From: Crambe crambe
Taxonomy: Eukaryota > Porifera > Demospongiae > Poecilosclerida > Crambeidae
Assembly (NCBI GenBank): GCA_963924555.1
Contig: OZ004584.1
Coordinates: 6,819,001 to 6,883,000, forward strand
DNA length: 64,000 nt
Direction: 5' to 3'
Shown here: positions 1 through 11,600 of the stretch, one piece after another
How the letters are laid out: every line of letters starts with the position of its first letter
Numbering within the stretch: the first letter of the stretch is position 1
The notes under the pieces: generated by a model
Databases searched by the model: none
What the model was told of the DNA's origin: nothing
The model's input: the letters and a program-made list of their open reading frames with translations, nothing else
Made by a program: the position numbers and the translations under genes

Positions 1-2305
1 TATCCAGTGGAGGGTGCACTGGTTTTAGCAATGAGTATGTACCATCAATTGCTGTGGGAAAATCTTGTGAGTGGTGCTGAAAATTACCATAATTATGAAT
101 AATATTATGATGATATCATTGAAATACTTAGTTACTTCGATAGTTGAATATGCTATGTTTGGGGAAGAAGTAGGTCCCACTAAAAGAGTATTGTGTTGGC
201 TCACTCAGTGTAGGATTACTGCACAAATTCTACAAAAGGAATAAACAAATAAAAAAATTAACAATCATCAAACAAAAAACAACTTTGTAAAGTATAACAT
301 GAATTACCACTTTTTTCATTTCTTTCCTGTGATGTGAGTAGTAGTAAAGTATGAATGCCAACATCACTATCACTATGCTCATCACAACAGCTATAAAAAA
401 GTGGAAAAAGAACATCTTTGTCTATGCTAGCTAGCTCTAATGATATAGCTACTGTTTAGCTGTAAATCATATGTACCTATTCCAACAGGAACTGCAATTG
501 CTACCACATCAAGAGACTCAGTACTGCTTGTTCCTAATAATAGTATAAAAAGAATGTGTTATTAATACCATTATAGCTGTAGGAATAAACCTGCATGAAT
601 TAACATGTACAAAGTACAGCGCAGTAAAACAATAATATTTATGTAGCTACAGTTAACCCAATGCTGTATATAGCTATTGGCTGATAGTAGCTAATTGCCC
701 ATATAAATTTTTGATTTTGAGAAGTTGATAAGATCAACTTTCAGTGTGAAACTATCAATAGCTATATGTATGTAATTGGATCATAACATCTGATAGCTTG
801 GTATAATAGCCTGTATAGCAAGCTAGACATCATGCAGACATTGCAATGCTCGCCCCATCAATCACTAGCTATGAGTTGAAGTCTTACACTTTCACTTTCA
901 CTAAAATCTATAATAAGTCCCTACTCACTTTCACTTGTGTATGTTTTCATTATCATAGTTGGGGGTGGGTGTGTAGTTGGGGTTGGGAGATACACCACTG
1001 TAAAATTACTTGAAATGTTTTCGTACTTCGTTTCAACATGAAGAACATAGTTTACAAGTAAGTATGAAATATTAGGACAGTTATCCGAACTCATGGTAGG
1101 ATTCTCATCATTGAGAATGAGATGTTCAATCCTGTTCAATGCATCAGTGAGATGTGCAGGAGAGCTGCAATGTGTACTACCATCTTCATACTGTATGTGA
1201 ACAGTCTGATTTTCAAAGCAGCTTGAAATCTGTGCAGAAATCACACACACATTCATTTTGGCCACTTCATATCAAAATTTAATTTTAGTTCCCTGGTCCA
1301 AACATTATGGAACTTAATTGATCTATAATGGTTGCTTTCACACATTAGTTGAACACATAAGTTATTATCTTTAGATAACAGTTTGTGAAATGGTGATCAA
1401 TTAATACTGGCTTCATAACATACAGCCATCATCAATCCAGAATCAGATAAGTGTACATCTGGACCATGAAGTCCAATGAAATGATCTACATCATTAAAGA
1501 TAGTTGTGATTAGCTACTATGAAAATTTATTGCTAACTGCTGGTTTAATAGTTACAAACTAACCATCATGAAATGCTGTATCTATTGGATCACTGGGAAC
1601 TCCTCGACCAACTACATTGACTGCTGTGATTATGAACTGATACTCCAGCACTGATCCAAGGACTGAGTTGCTGGTCAATAAAGTGTATTGAGGAGCTACA
1701 ATGGAGCATAGTCCAAGGTGGTGGAGTGGAGTCCTCTCTCCCTCAGATACATTGTACACCTCCACACAGAATGTCATGTCTGGGTCAGTGTCAGTGATAT
1801 CCAGGGAGAAGGGAGGTTGCCAAGTCAGGGTGATGGAGGAACAGTTGATGGAGATATTCACATCCTTGACCTCATCAAGCAGTCCTGTAAGTATCAAAAT
1901 TTTAATCATGACTAAGTGATGAGATAATAATTGCTTCTTTCCTTGTATCTGGATAAAGAATACTTCACCATAGAGTATTGTAGAATCACTTGTATTTAAG
2001 ACACTATGCCTTTCACATTGGACAATAGAGTTCTGAAATGTTTCAGAGCAGTTCAAATGCAGCATTCGGTGTTCAAATGTAGTGGTGATTCCAGATCCTT
2101 CCTTATTAATATCTGATGACATGTTATTCACTGTCCATCTGATTGCGTATACCTCTTGTAGTTTAAATTGACAATTGAATTCAGCCACTTGATGTAGGCC
2201 ACAAATCACCTGTGTCTGTAGCTGTGAAGGCAAGGAATTTGCTGTAGCTAATAATAATAATACCACTATCTTTCTTGTCATAGACATACTGAATTCTGTA
2301 GGCAA
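1..2305 (-). pseudogene. Unit A: Ig-FN3 receptor with tyrosine-motif tail, 3' end cut by window edge, one frameshift
   Basis: Exons on the minus strand: signal peptide + Ig-like 2305-1942 (starts possible at Met 2305, 2287 or 2281; the last, MTRKIVV, matches the paralogues best), FN3 1884-1564, linker 1485-1424, Cys-rich 1229-929, TM exons 533-477 and 390-308, tail exons about 212-136 and 76-<1. The Ig exon has the usual B-strand Cys (EFNC), Trp (IRWTVNN) and F-strand Cys (IVQCER) plus two extra Cys. The TM is followed by a basic stop-transfer (HHRKEMKK). The tail exon at 212-136 carries one extra base compared with D, N and S, so its YxxL/ITIM region shifts frame; the death domain would lie left of the window. 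It may be an inactive allele or a sequencing error. The family assignment is secure; loss of function is likely but rests on one base. Confidence 0.7.
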
Positions 2306-2382
2306 CAGTACTGAAATTAGTCAGTGACTGTATACTGTAGCAAAGCATACAATCACGATCACACAACAGCTTATTGCGAACG

Positions 2383-2445
2383 CGCTCATGCGTAGTTGGA
2401 ATACGGAGTCTAAAAGCTCGCAACCGGAAGTGACGTAATGGGCGC
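2383..2445 (-). promoter_or_regulatory. Candidate promoter of unit A with ETS/CRE-like composite site
   Basis: A small CpG-containing island lies 80-140 nt upstream of the unit A start codons in otherwise AT-rich DNA. ACCGGAAGTGACGTAA at 2423-2438 joins a perfect ETS core (CCGGAAGT) to a CRE-like TGACGTAA. The stretch GCGCTCATGCGT just downstream (about 2381-2392) resembles an NRF1 half-site. No TATA box is obvious. Assignment is by motif and position only. Confidence 0.45.
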
Positions 2446-2713
2446 AATTTTTATTCCTTAAAGAAGCAGGTGTGTTGGTGTGCTGGTTACTCTCCACTTA
2501 TCATGACTTCTGAAAACTTTTTATATGAAATTTTAACAACTTCTTGTGCATGCATTGATCAAACACAATTTCTGACTTCTTTGCTGCCATACTGTGTTAG
2601 TATACGTCAGCTGTTCACCAAATAGTTGAGTCTGTAGAAATATATCACATGAATCTAGGCTCAGGAAAGATCAAATGATAGACAATTATACAATAGGTTC
2701 AAGCATTATAGCC

Positions 2714-4431
2714 AACCTGGTTTTAGTTGAATAATTGATGTTGTGTTGTTCCATTGGGTGTGGCTATTTCAGTTGGTGTTGAAAGAGTGATCTCCCCAAT
2801 GTCTTCATAGGCATGGTCAGGCTACAAGTGCAGAGATTAACCTATTGCATCTAAGGAGGCTGCAGCTCTCTAGCTTGTAGCTACCTCATCATTTTTGATC
2901 ACAGCATATGCACTATTCTGATGTGTATTTATCTCAGTAGCTGATGGTGTGGGTAGATCATGCTGACTGGCTGGAAATTCAGTAGACCTCTGTTATATGA
3001 ACCAGGAACAACAGTAACAACAACAACAACAACAACAACAACAAACAAATGGCAAAAACTATAGCTTAAAACCATGCATTAGCTATGTTACATACCTTTC
3101 CTTTCCTCTTATAATGGAATCGAAGGCAGAAACATAATGATGCACTTGATAACAGCAGAATATAACCACTGTGATGCTCAATACTGGAACATTCATTATC
3201 AAGATAATACTTAAAGTGTAGCTCCAACTATGTATTATACCTATCATTGTTGTGATTATAGCATCTGTATTAGAAGGAATACTAGTAGAAGAGTCTATAA
3301 TAATAATAAAACCATGTTAAAAATGTTTTATACATCGCTATACATAGCTAGTGACTAACTTATTTGTGAGATCACCATATGAGTAGATCTGGAAATGTTT
3401 TCAATTGGGAAATACGTCACAATAAGACTATTGGATACAGTTCCACCATCAGTTTCCATATAAATAATGTAATTGTTTACAGATGCATCAAGACATCTGC
3501 TACAATTATGGATATTCTCTCCATTCAAAATGAGGAAATGTAACTGATTCAACTCAGGGGTTACTTGTGTACTGGGCAGCTGCAGTTTGTGTTATCATAG
3601 TAATCAAAGTGGAGAGTTAGTTCTTGGAAGCACACAGATATCAACTGCATAACATCAATAGAATATACAGAATACAAGCACCATTAGCTATTTTACCAAT
3701 GATATATTCAGCTCCAGTTCAAAATTGATCCAACTTGCTCCATACAGTTGTACAATGCCTAAAATTATTTAATCTAAAAGTAAAAATTAATGCTATTATT
3801 AAGTATTATCTATTACCATCATAAAATTCTACATTCCTTGGATCAATGAACTGATAGTGAAGCATCAGTCCAGAGTTGTTGGTAGGTATTGTGTAGTGAG
3901 GAGTCACAATGGAACATTGTCCAAGGTGGTGAAGTGGAGCTCTCTCTCCCTCAGATACATTGTACACCTCCACACAGAATGTCATGTCTGGGTCAGTGTT
4001 AGTGATGTCCAGGGAGAAGGGAGGCTGCCAAGTCAGGGTGATGGAGGAACAGTTGATGGCTAACTCTCTTGAAGTATCCTGAATAAATCACAATGATCAG
4101 ATTATAGCTATGCTTTCCTTGTATGTTAAGATTAAAGGGATTTCCATATGAACGAGTTGAGTTCGCCAAAAGAAACACACTGGACTTATGAATTGTTTTG
4201 TCCAGCACTGCAGTATAACACTTCTGCAGATCTATTTATCACATCTCCATCCACTCCATCTTTAATAGTGGCATTGTTGAGATACCAATCAGTAAATGCT
4301 TGAATAGTGGTGCATCTGAACTCAGCTGTTTCATTTAAACCACATACCACCTCTGAGGTAACTTGCCCTGAGATGAATCCAAACTGCAACAGAGAAATAG
4401 AGGCAATGATAACCACTCTACTTCTTGACAT
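2714..4431 (-). pseudogene. Unit B: broken Ig-FN3 receptor, no death domain exon
   Basis: Signal peptide + Ig 4431-4118 (MSRSRVVIIAS start), FN3 4078-3817, Cys-rich about 3644-3360, TM exons about 3296-3241 and 3190-3100, tail exons about 2993-2890 (contains SAYAVI, an ITIM fit) and about 2828-2714 (HAYEDI). Damage: an in-frame TAA after GQNNS in the Ig exon, a frameshift before its last strand, an FN3 entry frame that does not match the phase-1 acceptor, a 39-nt in-frame loss that removes VTAVNVVGRGAPS from FN3, and a deletion in the last tail exon. No DD exon is recognisable between 2480 and 2700, where O and P have one. Tail exons match O/P most closely. A pseudogene is the best reading. 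Confidence 0.8.
3014..3045. repeat. (CAA)n in the intron after the TM exon of unit B
   Basis: About ten CAA triplets. The same intron carries CAA/CAG expansions in O (39417-39519) and, as its complement, in P (50917-50960). Confidence 0.9.
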
Positions 4432-5332
4432 AGCTAGCAGCTAGTATTATATAGCTGCTGCAAGTATATTAGCTCTCTAGCTAAGATATAGTTTGGACAA
4501 CATTATGTGCATTGTTTACATTGTGAAATGAGCCCACCACACTATGAATTACATACGTAACTATGTAATGATAGCAGAGATGATTTTGGGGGAAAAGCCA
4601 ATTGATAAGCATGCACTGATGATGGTTCTGAGTAGCAACTAATTGTCTGATTTAATAATCATGAGCGTGAGAGTTATTGATATTGAAATTTAATGACCTG
4701 ATTAGAACTGTAGTGTGACTGATTAACTTTATGATTACAATGTGTTATGATGAGAATAAAAAATAAACAATGATTATAGCAACTATACGATGTGTATTGG
4801 GCTACAAGAGGTTACGAAGCTGAATTGGGAGTGACCATCAGTGTTCTTAGGTGCTGTGTGTGTGTGTGTGTGTGTAGGGGGGAGGTGGGGGTGGGAAGGA
4901 AGAGAGTGTCAATAAAGAAATGTCAATAAATCAATAAAGAAACTCTTGAAATGTAAAAACCATTAGCTATAGAGGAACCTCCAAAAAATGGACACACTTG
5001 GAGACCCAGCCTTTGGTTGATCCTTGTAGAGAGTTTGTGGTCAGTTTGTACATGTATAACAAGATTGTTTTTGTTGAGAGGTACGTATGTCCTTTTTTGG
5101 TGGTTCCACTGTTCCCAGTCCTATTTTTTTGTGGGGAACAAGGCATATAATTGGGAGATATTGTTGTATTCTTGAAAGAGGACACTTTAGGAGATCTCAA
5201 AAGTATTCGTATACTGGCAGCTATGGTGAGAGGCTACACTGTAACTTGCCAACCAGGGTCATAAATTGTCACACTTCTTGTCTCCTTCTTTTACACCAAC
5301 CTGTGTTAAAGATTCTCACCATGGTTGAGCCC
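4432..5332. other. Intergenic flank between units C and B, with (TG)n
   Basis: No gene is visible. A (TG)n tract lies at about 4855-4875, followed by a G-rich stretch. Most of the segment is repeated at about 25410-26150 in the same position relative to unit K, so it is the conserved 3' flank of short-tail units. Plus-strand open frames at 5087-5419 and 25875-26237 lie in this repeated flank and over the antisense of the terminal exon, and are not treated as genes. Confidence 0.6.
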
Positions 5333-8300
5333 TCAATGCTTCCTCCTCTCTTCTCCCAATGGAACCACATTGGAGTAAAATGTTGCATCAGGTCCAACTA
5401 CTTCAACTCTCGGAGTTAAAGGAGGAATCTCAGCATAAACTGGCTATTGAAACATAAAGAGAATGATAAATTCAATTATCATAGCTGTGTAGGTATTAGT
5501 CCATCATCACCTCTACTTTACCAACATCTTTAGTAATGGCATATGCACTGTTTTCCTGAACGCATATTTCTGGGTGATTTTGTCTATCTTGAGCAGTGGC
5601 CACCATTTCAGAAGATCTCTATAACGAATCATCAGAAAGTATGACTAACTTTGGCTTAAGATGATGTTATTTTTGTTGAGAAAGTATATAGCATTTGCAT
5701 GCATCCTTTCATCATGCCAATGGCAGCCATTTTGGTACACAATCCCCATAGAGCATAATACAAATTGTGCACCAAAATGGCCACCATTGGCATGCATAGT
5801 AAAAGGATACATTGTGAACACTCAGATCAACTGTAACTAGCTCCATTTGGAGCTAAAAATTGCTTTGAGTTCATCAGTAATTATAGCTAGCTAGCTCTTC
5901 TTGTAGCTATGGATACCTCTTCTCTTTGAGCATCCTTAAGCTTGATAACTGTGTACGCACTATTTTCATGAGTTCGTATCTCAAGGTTTATTACTTCACC
6001 AGATGATTTTTGGCCATGGTTCCTGCCTGTGGGAGTGTTGTAACATAGCATAAGTGAATCATCATGAATTTGAAAGTGCTATGTAGCTGTCACAATTTAT
6101 TGATCAACTGTCTAAGCTGTAGTGATATAAATGTAACTACCATTTTTCATGTGATGTAACCAATAGCAACAGCAAAATGTTGATAGCAGTAGAATGAATG
6201 CTAATATGGTCACCACTGCATGGAAATAATTATATGATATTCATGATAACAATAACAGTGACACGATTCTACCATAATATTTACCAATACCCACAGCAAT
6301 TATCACATTCAAATAGGAGGAATCTATAGAATAGAATATGACATACATTAGTCCATGGTAAGTTAATTACGATGACTAGTTATCAGAGCTACAGTTGCTT
6401 ACTGATTATAGTCGAAATGATCTTTTGTGTTGTCATATTAGTTGGGTTACTTTCACTTGGGAAGTACATCACAAGGATAACATTAGATAAACTTCCATCA
6501 TCAGTTTCCACATAAACAGTATAGTTGCTCACAGATGCATTGAAACATCTGCTACAGTTATTCTCATCATTGTTCAGAATGAGGTACTGCAACTGATTCA
6601 AACCAACTGAGCAGTTGCAATGAGTGTTATTGTCATAGTTAATGTGAACAGTTAATTCTTGGAAGCATACAGACGTCACCTGCAAGAGAATGAGTAGCTA
6701 GCATTAAACCCTTTTGACTAAGTTTTTTTTTTTTTAACATACCAAAGATATATTCAGCTCCACTTCTGAATTAAATTGTATTTGACCCACACTAAGGAAT
6801 ATCCCTGAATAAAATTAATCATCACAATAACAGTTAGTCACCTACATACATAATTATGTAGTACCCATTAGTTTCATTACCATCATAAAATTCTACATTC
6901 CTTGGATCACTAGGAGCCCCTCGACCTACTACATTCACTGCTGTGACAATGAACTGATAGTGAAGCATCAGTCCAGAGTTGTTGGTAGGTATTGTGTAGT
7001 GAGGAGTAACAATGGAGCATCGTCCAAGGTGGTGAAGTGGAGTCCTCTCTCCCTCCGATACATTGTACACCTCCACACAGAATGTCATGTCTGGATCAGT
7101 GTTAGTGATGTCCAGGGAGAAGGGAGGCTGCCACATCAGGATGATGGAGGAACAGTTGATGGAAGCATTCACTTCTCTCACTTTATCTAGTAGTCCTATA
7201 TGAATTAATCTACTATTACAGGACTAACATAATGATAAGTAATAGCTTTCCTTGAATGTGGACTGTAATTAAGTCACCATAAATGATACCAGAGCTTCAG
7301 GTGCGTAGCCAGGATTTTATCATAGGGGGTGCTAGCAAGAAATATCCGCGCGATTACGCTCGGAAAATTTTTATCCAGCCACGCCCACTTTCCCACTAAA
7401 CCGCGCCCACTAGATGCGACCTTTGAACTAATAGTAGCTAGCTATAGCGTTAGCAGAAGTTAGCAAGAGTAGTTTAAACAGTTTAGCTTAATTTGAGCTT
7501 GGTGGATCTGGGAGAAAATTATTAAGTAAGTACGTAGATCGTCTGTTAATAATTAGGTAGCTATTACACATCCGGTGCAGCTCAAAGGGGGTGCTCGAGC
7601 CCCCTGAGCCCCTCCCTGGCTACGCGCCTGGAGCTTATATTTGCTAAATCAAGTACCATACACTGAACTGTAACATTTTCATTCTCTTCTGTACAGTTCA
7701 TCTGAAATGCATCATTAACTTGATTGACACTGTCTCCCCAGTGAACATTTGTGAGGTATTCATATTGATGACTGTCCATTTTTCAAGTTGCAATGAAATT
7801 CAGCTATTTGATATAAACCACACACCACCTCTACATATTATAGCATATTCATTCAAAGAGTTGTACATAGTTACATTTTTATTGCTATACCAATACCTTT
7901 TCCTTCCCCTAACTCAATAAGTACTAGCATGAAAGCAAAATATCTTCCTACCATTACTATGAACTATTATTGAAGCTCAGAGATAGAAACAGTTTAGGAA
8001 ATGAAATATGAATGATGTAACCAACACTGAGCACAATAATTATTAGCTAGCTAGCTATACACCTTGTATTCGGATGTTGTACACATCACCAAGAACATCT
8101 GGTTCACTTGTATTGAAGATATGTTGTTTCTTGCACTGAATTGTAGAGCCTTCAAATGTCGGGGTACAGTTCAGATTAAGCATTTGATTTCCCATTGTTG
8201 TATAAACTCCTTCATTTATCCTTGAGCTATTGTTGATTGTCCATGCTATTGAATATACATCCAGTGGGTTGAAGTCCAAGGAACAGTTTAATATAACATG

Positions 8301-8486
8301 TTGATGCAGACCACAAATCACCAATGATGCTATCACCATAATAAGACCAGTAATTTTAGCTAATAGCTAGCTAGCAGCTAACTTCATTAGGTAGCTACTT
8401 GAACTATAAGCCATACCTTTACTGATGTCAACCACATTAATCAATATTAAAATGATTGCCAATAATATGGTGGCACATTCATCCAT
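5333..8486 (-). CDS. Unit C: Ig-FN3 receptor, short tail with ITIM/ITSM-type motifs, no death domain
   Basis: Exons: signal peptide 8486-8417 (MDECATILLAIIL..., phase 1), Ig 8329-8063, FN3 7195-6881, linker 6804-6743, Cys-rich 6679-6403, TM 6323-6285 and 6215-6141, tail 6026-5917, 5618-5511 and terminal 5443-5333 ending in TGA. Lengths sum to 1434 nt (477 aa). The Ig has LNC, W and QC core residues and a canonical CAAG|GT donor. The Cys-rich exon contains NNCSRC and many Asn-linked glycosylation sequons. Tail motifs: SAYTVI (ITIM consensus), SAYAIT (not a fit), PVYAEI (YxxI) and TFYSNV (TxYxxV, ITSM type). The tail stops before any DD. A second signal/Ig exon pair inside the first intron is ruined (7251-7954), so the working transcript should join 8063 directly to 7195, which the phases allow. 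Role as an inhibitory-type receptor is inference from motifs. Confidence 0.75.
7251..7954 (-). pseudogene. Alternative first-exon pair of unit C (signal peptide 2 + Ig 2), ruined
   Basis: A signal-peptide exon at 7954-7897 (MVGRYFAFMLVL...) is followed by an Ig-like exon 7830-7251. The Ig exon has lost about 28 nt near strand C, reads into TGA, and is split by a MITE at 7298-7630. The equivalent pair is open in unit M (32345-32722) and ruined in R (60116-60500). It shows the ancestral locus carried two signal/Ig modules in front of one FN3 exon. Confidence 0.75.
7298..7630. mobile_element. 333-bp MITE with CAGGYGCGTAGCCAGG termini
   Basis: Terminal inverted repeats CAGGTGCGTAGCCAGG (left) and CAGGCGCGTAGCCAGG (right, complement), flanked by a perfect 6-bp duplication GAGCTT at 7292-7297 and 7631-7636. 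The empty site is seen in M near 32385 and in R near 60158, so boundaries are exact. No coding capacity. The class II superfamily is not certain. Confidence 0.92.
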
Positions 8487-8671
8487 CAATAACCTCAGTA
8501 ATGATAGCTAGTAGCTATAGCTAACTACATCATTATCATAGCAAAACTATAGTGTGCTAGCTATATTTGGAGTTGCCACAACTGTTTGTATAAAATACAT
8601 GACTTGTCATCAAAACAAAAAAATATATACTAAACTACCTAACTAATAATAATTGCAAATGTCCTAGCTAG

Positions 8672-11600
8672 CTACACCAATTCTGATACTTGGGAATATT
8701 TTTTTGATAAAGTACATGCCAACTCATGCTCCTCTATATGACATAAAGCAGCAGGGATTTCTTTGAAGGGAGCTCTTCTCTTGAAGAAGTACTTCAAGGT
8801 CTCCTGCAAACATGCCTCATTGCTTTCATTGTTGGTGTAAATCTCATCCTCAAGATCCTCATCAATTCCTATCTTCAGTGCGAATTCACTCCACTTCCCG
8901 GCAATGGAATATAGATCATGAAACAAATCTTCTGCAGTCATGGGTGACTTTACTAAAAGTGTGAAGAAAGTCAACAGATATATTTTTCAGCCACTCCATA
9001 CTGAATCCAGTAACCTCGTAGCTAAATTTGGGTGCTACGTAAGACAGTTAAATCATTGAACATATGACTGATATTCTTTGTTGTTCACTGTAACAAAAAC
9101 ATGGGATTCTACTGCTTTGCAATCTTGGTAGCTATATATAAGGAGTGCTTGGGAAAAGGTACGTACAAGTTGTAAAAATCCTGCTAAAGTTTATAAATAG
9201 CTAGCTACTTAATAATCATGAAACCTAAAACTTTGAAACTGAAATTATTGATCTTAGTTCCATTTGAAGCAAAAATAATAGCTAATTGGATACCAATTAC
9301 ATCTCTAAAACTTATTTTCGCTCCCAATTGTATACAGTAGCTAAGGTCCTATAACACACCTGCTGGTTTTGGTTGTGCTTTCATCTCCTCTTTTTCCTTT
9401 GGTATTGATATTCCTGTGAATGGGACTATGTCTGAGTAAATGACGTCGTTCACTATTATGACACCAGCACTTGAATTAGGATCACTGGTATCTAACTGAG
9501 CATACTTGACCTGCAAAATTTAAAAGGATAGAGAGGTAGCTGATTTCAGATTGTGGGTACTAAATTTAATTATTTATTTAATTTAATTATTTATTAACTA
9601 AATAATTGTATGGCTAGCTATATCCAGTTTATTATTGTCGTTTTTGTTGTTGTTGTTGTTGTTGTTTGTAAATTTTATTATTATTGTGAAATTTTTGACT
9701 TGCAGGTACTAAAGTTGATGCCTCTCAAAATTCCCGAATATTAATACCTCTCTTTCATCTGGCATTGGTTTCTTATTTGGTAATGGTGCACTAGAAAATC
9801 TGATGTTCGCTACTTCATTATCAGCAGTTGAAGTAGATTCAGGATCATCAACTGGAGTGGATGAATCCTGCTAAAAAGATAATTATGTAATAGCTACTCC
9901 CATAATTTTTATGATTATTACATGTATCATACCTCATTACTGTGGACTTTGATGATCCGTTCTTCAACAGAAGAATCAGGACTACAATATGTAGAATTTC
10001 TTTTCAAAGTGAGCATTGACTCTTCTAGAGGCTGGTAATGTGAAAATTATGTGCAATCAAAAATTGAAGAAGTAGGGCTGCATACATGTGCATATAAGAT
10101 AAATCTTGTACCTTTCCATCGCTATCCAGTGGAGGGTGCACTGGTTTTAGCAATGAATATGTAGCATCAATTCCTGTTGGAAAATCTTGTGAGTGGTGCT
10201 GAATTTAGATCGATGAATTGAGTATGATGATATTAAGATAATTATCATCAAAATACTTAGTTACTTCGATGGTTGAATATGCTATGTCTGGGGAAGAAGT
10301 AGGTCCCACTAGAGAGTAATATGTTGGCTCACTCAGTGTAGGATTACTGCACAAATTCTACAAAAGGAAAAAATAACGAATAAAAAATCAATCATCAAAC
10401 AAAAAATAACTTTGTAAATACCGCTTTTTTCATTTCTTTCCTGTGATGTGAGTAGTAGTAAAGTATGAATGCCAACATCACTATCACAATGCTCATCACA
10501 ACAGCTATAAAAATGTGGAAAAATAACATCTATGCTAGTTAGCTAATAGCTGTAAATCATACCTATTCCAACAGGTACTGCAATTGCTACCACATCAAGA
10601 GAGTTGGTATACTCAGTACTGCTTGTTCCTACCACTAAAAGTAAAAAGAATGTGTCATTATTATTACCTGCAGGAATAAACCTGCATGAAGTTAACATGT
10701 AAAAAATACAGCGCAGTAATATTTATGTTCAGTTAACTCAATGCTGTGCTACTGGCTAATTGCCCAGATAAGTTTTTGACTTCGAGAAGTTGATAAGATC
10801 AATTTTCAGTGTGAAACGTACATAATGGGATCACATGATCATAACATCTGACAGTTTGGTATATAATAGTCTGACGTGTATAGCAACTAGACATCATGCA
10901 GCCATTGCAATGCAAATTGTTTATTATCACTATCTAATAGTCTTACACTTTCTCTAAAAGCTCTATAGTTAAGTCCCTACTCACTTTCACTTGTGTATGT
11001 GTTCATTGTCATTATAGTTGGGGGTGGGAGTGTAGTTGGGGGCGGGAATGTAGTTGGGGTTGGGAGATACACCACTGTAAAATTGCTTGAAATGGTTTCG
11101 TATTTCGTTTCAACATGAAGAACATAGTTTACAAATATGTATGAAATGTTGGGACAATTGCCTGAACCCATGGTAGGATCCTCATCATTGAGAATGAGAT
11201 ATTCAATCCTGTTCAATGCATCAGTGAGATGTGCAGGGGAGCTGCAATGTGTGTCATCTTCATACTCTATGTGAACTGTCAGCTCTTTGAAGCAGCTTGT
11301 TGATGACTGGATTATCTCAGCTGAAATCTGTGACAGTCAATGTAGCTAGCTAGAAATCTTAGATTGGCTAGATTTTAGCTCCCCATAAGATGAGTGGTCC
11401 AGCCATTAGCTATCACATTTTTAAGGTTAGCTATCTGAGTTTATTGAAACTCAAATGGTTGTTTTTACACAACACATGATAATTTCAGTTTGTGAATGGT
11501 AACCAATTTATACTAGTTACATAACATACAGCCATCATCACTCCTGAATCAGATAAGTGTACATCTGGATCATAAAGTCCAATGAAATGATCTACATCAT

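Noticed and set aside
1559..2305. A continuous open frame across the Ig exon, intron 1 and FN3 in unit A (248 codons), as if the intron were retained
   Set aside because: The 57-nt intron happens to be open only in A; in D, F, K, N, O and P the same read-through meets a stop at once, so splicing is the family rule.
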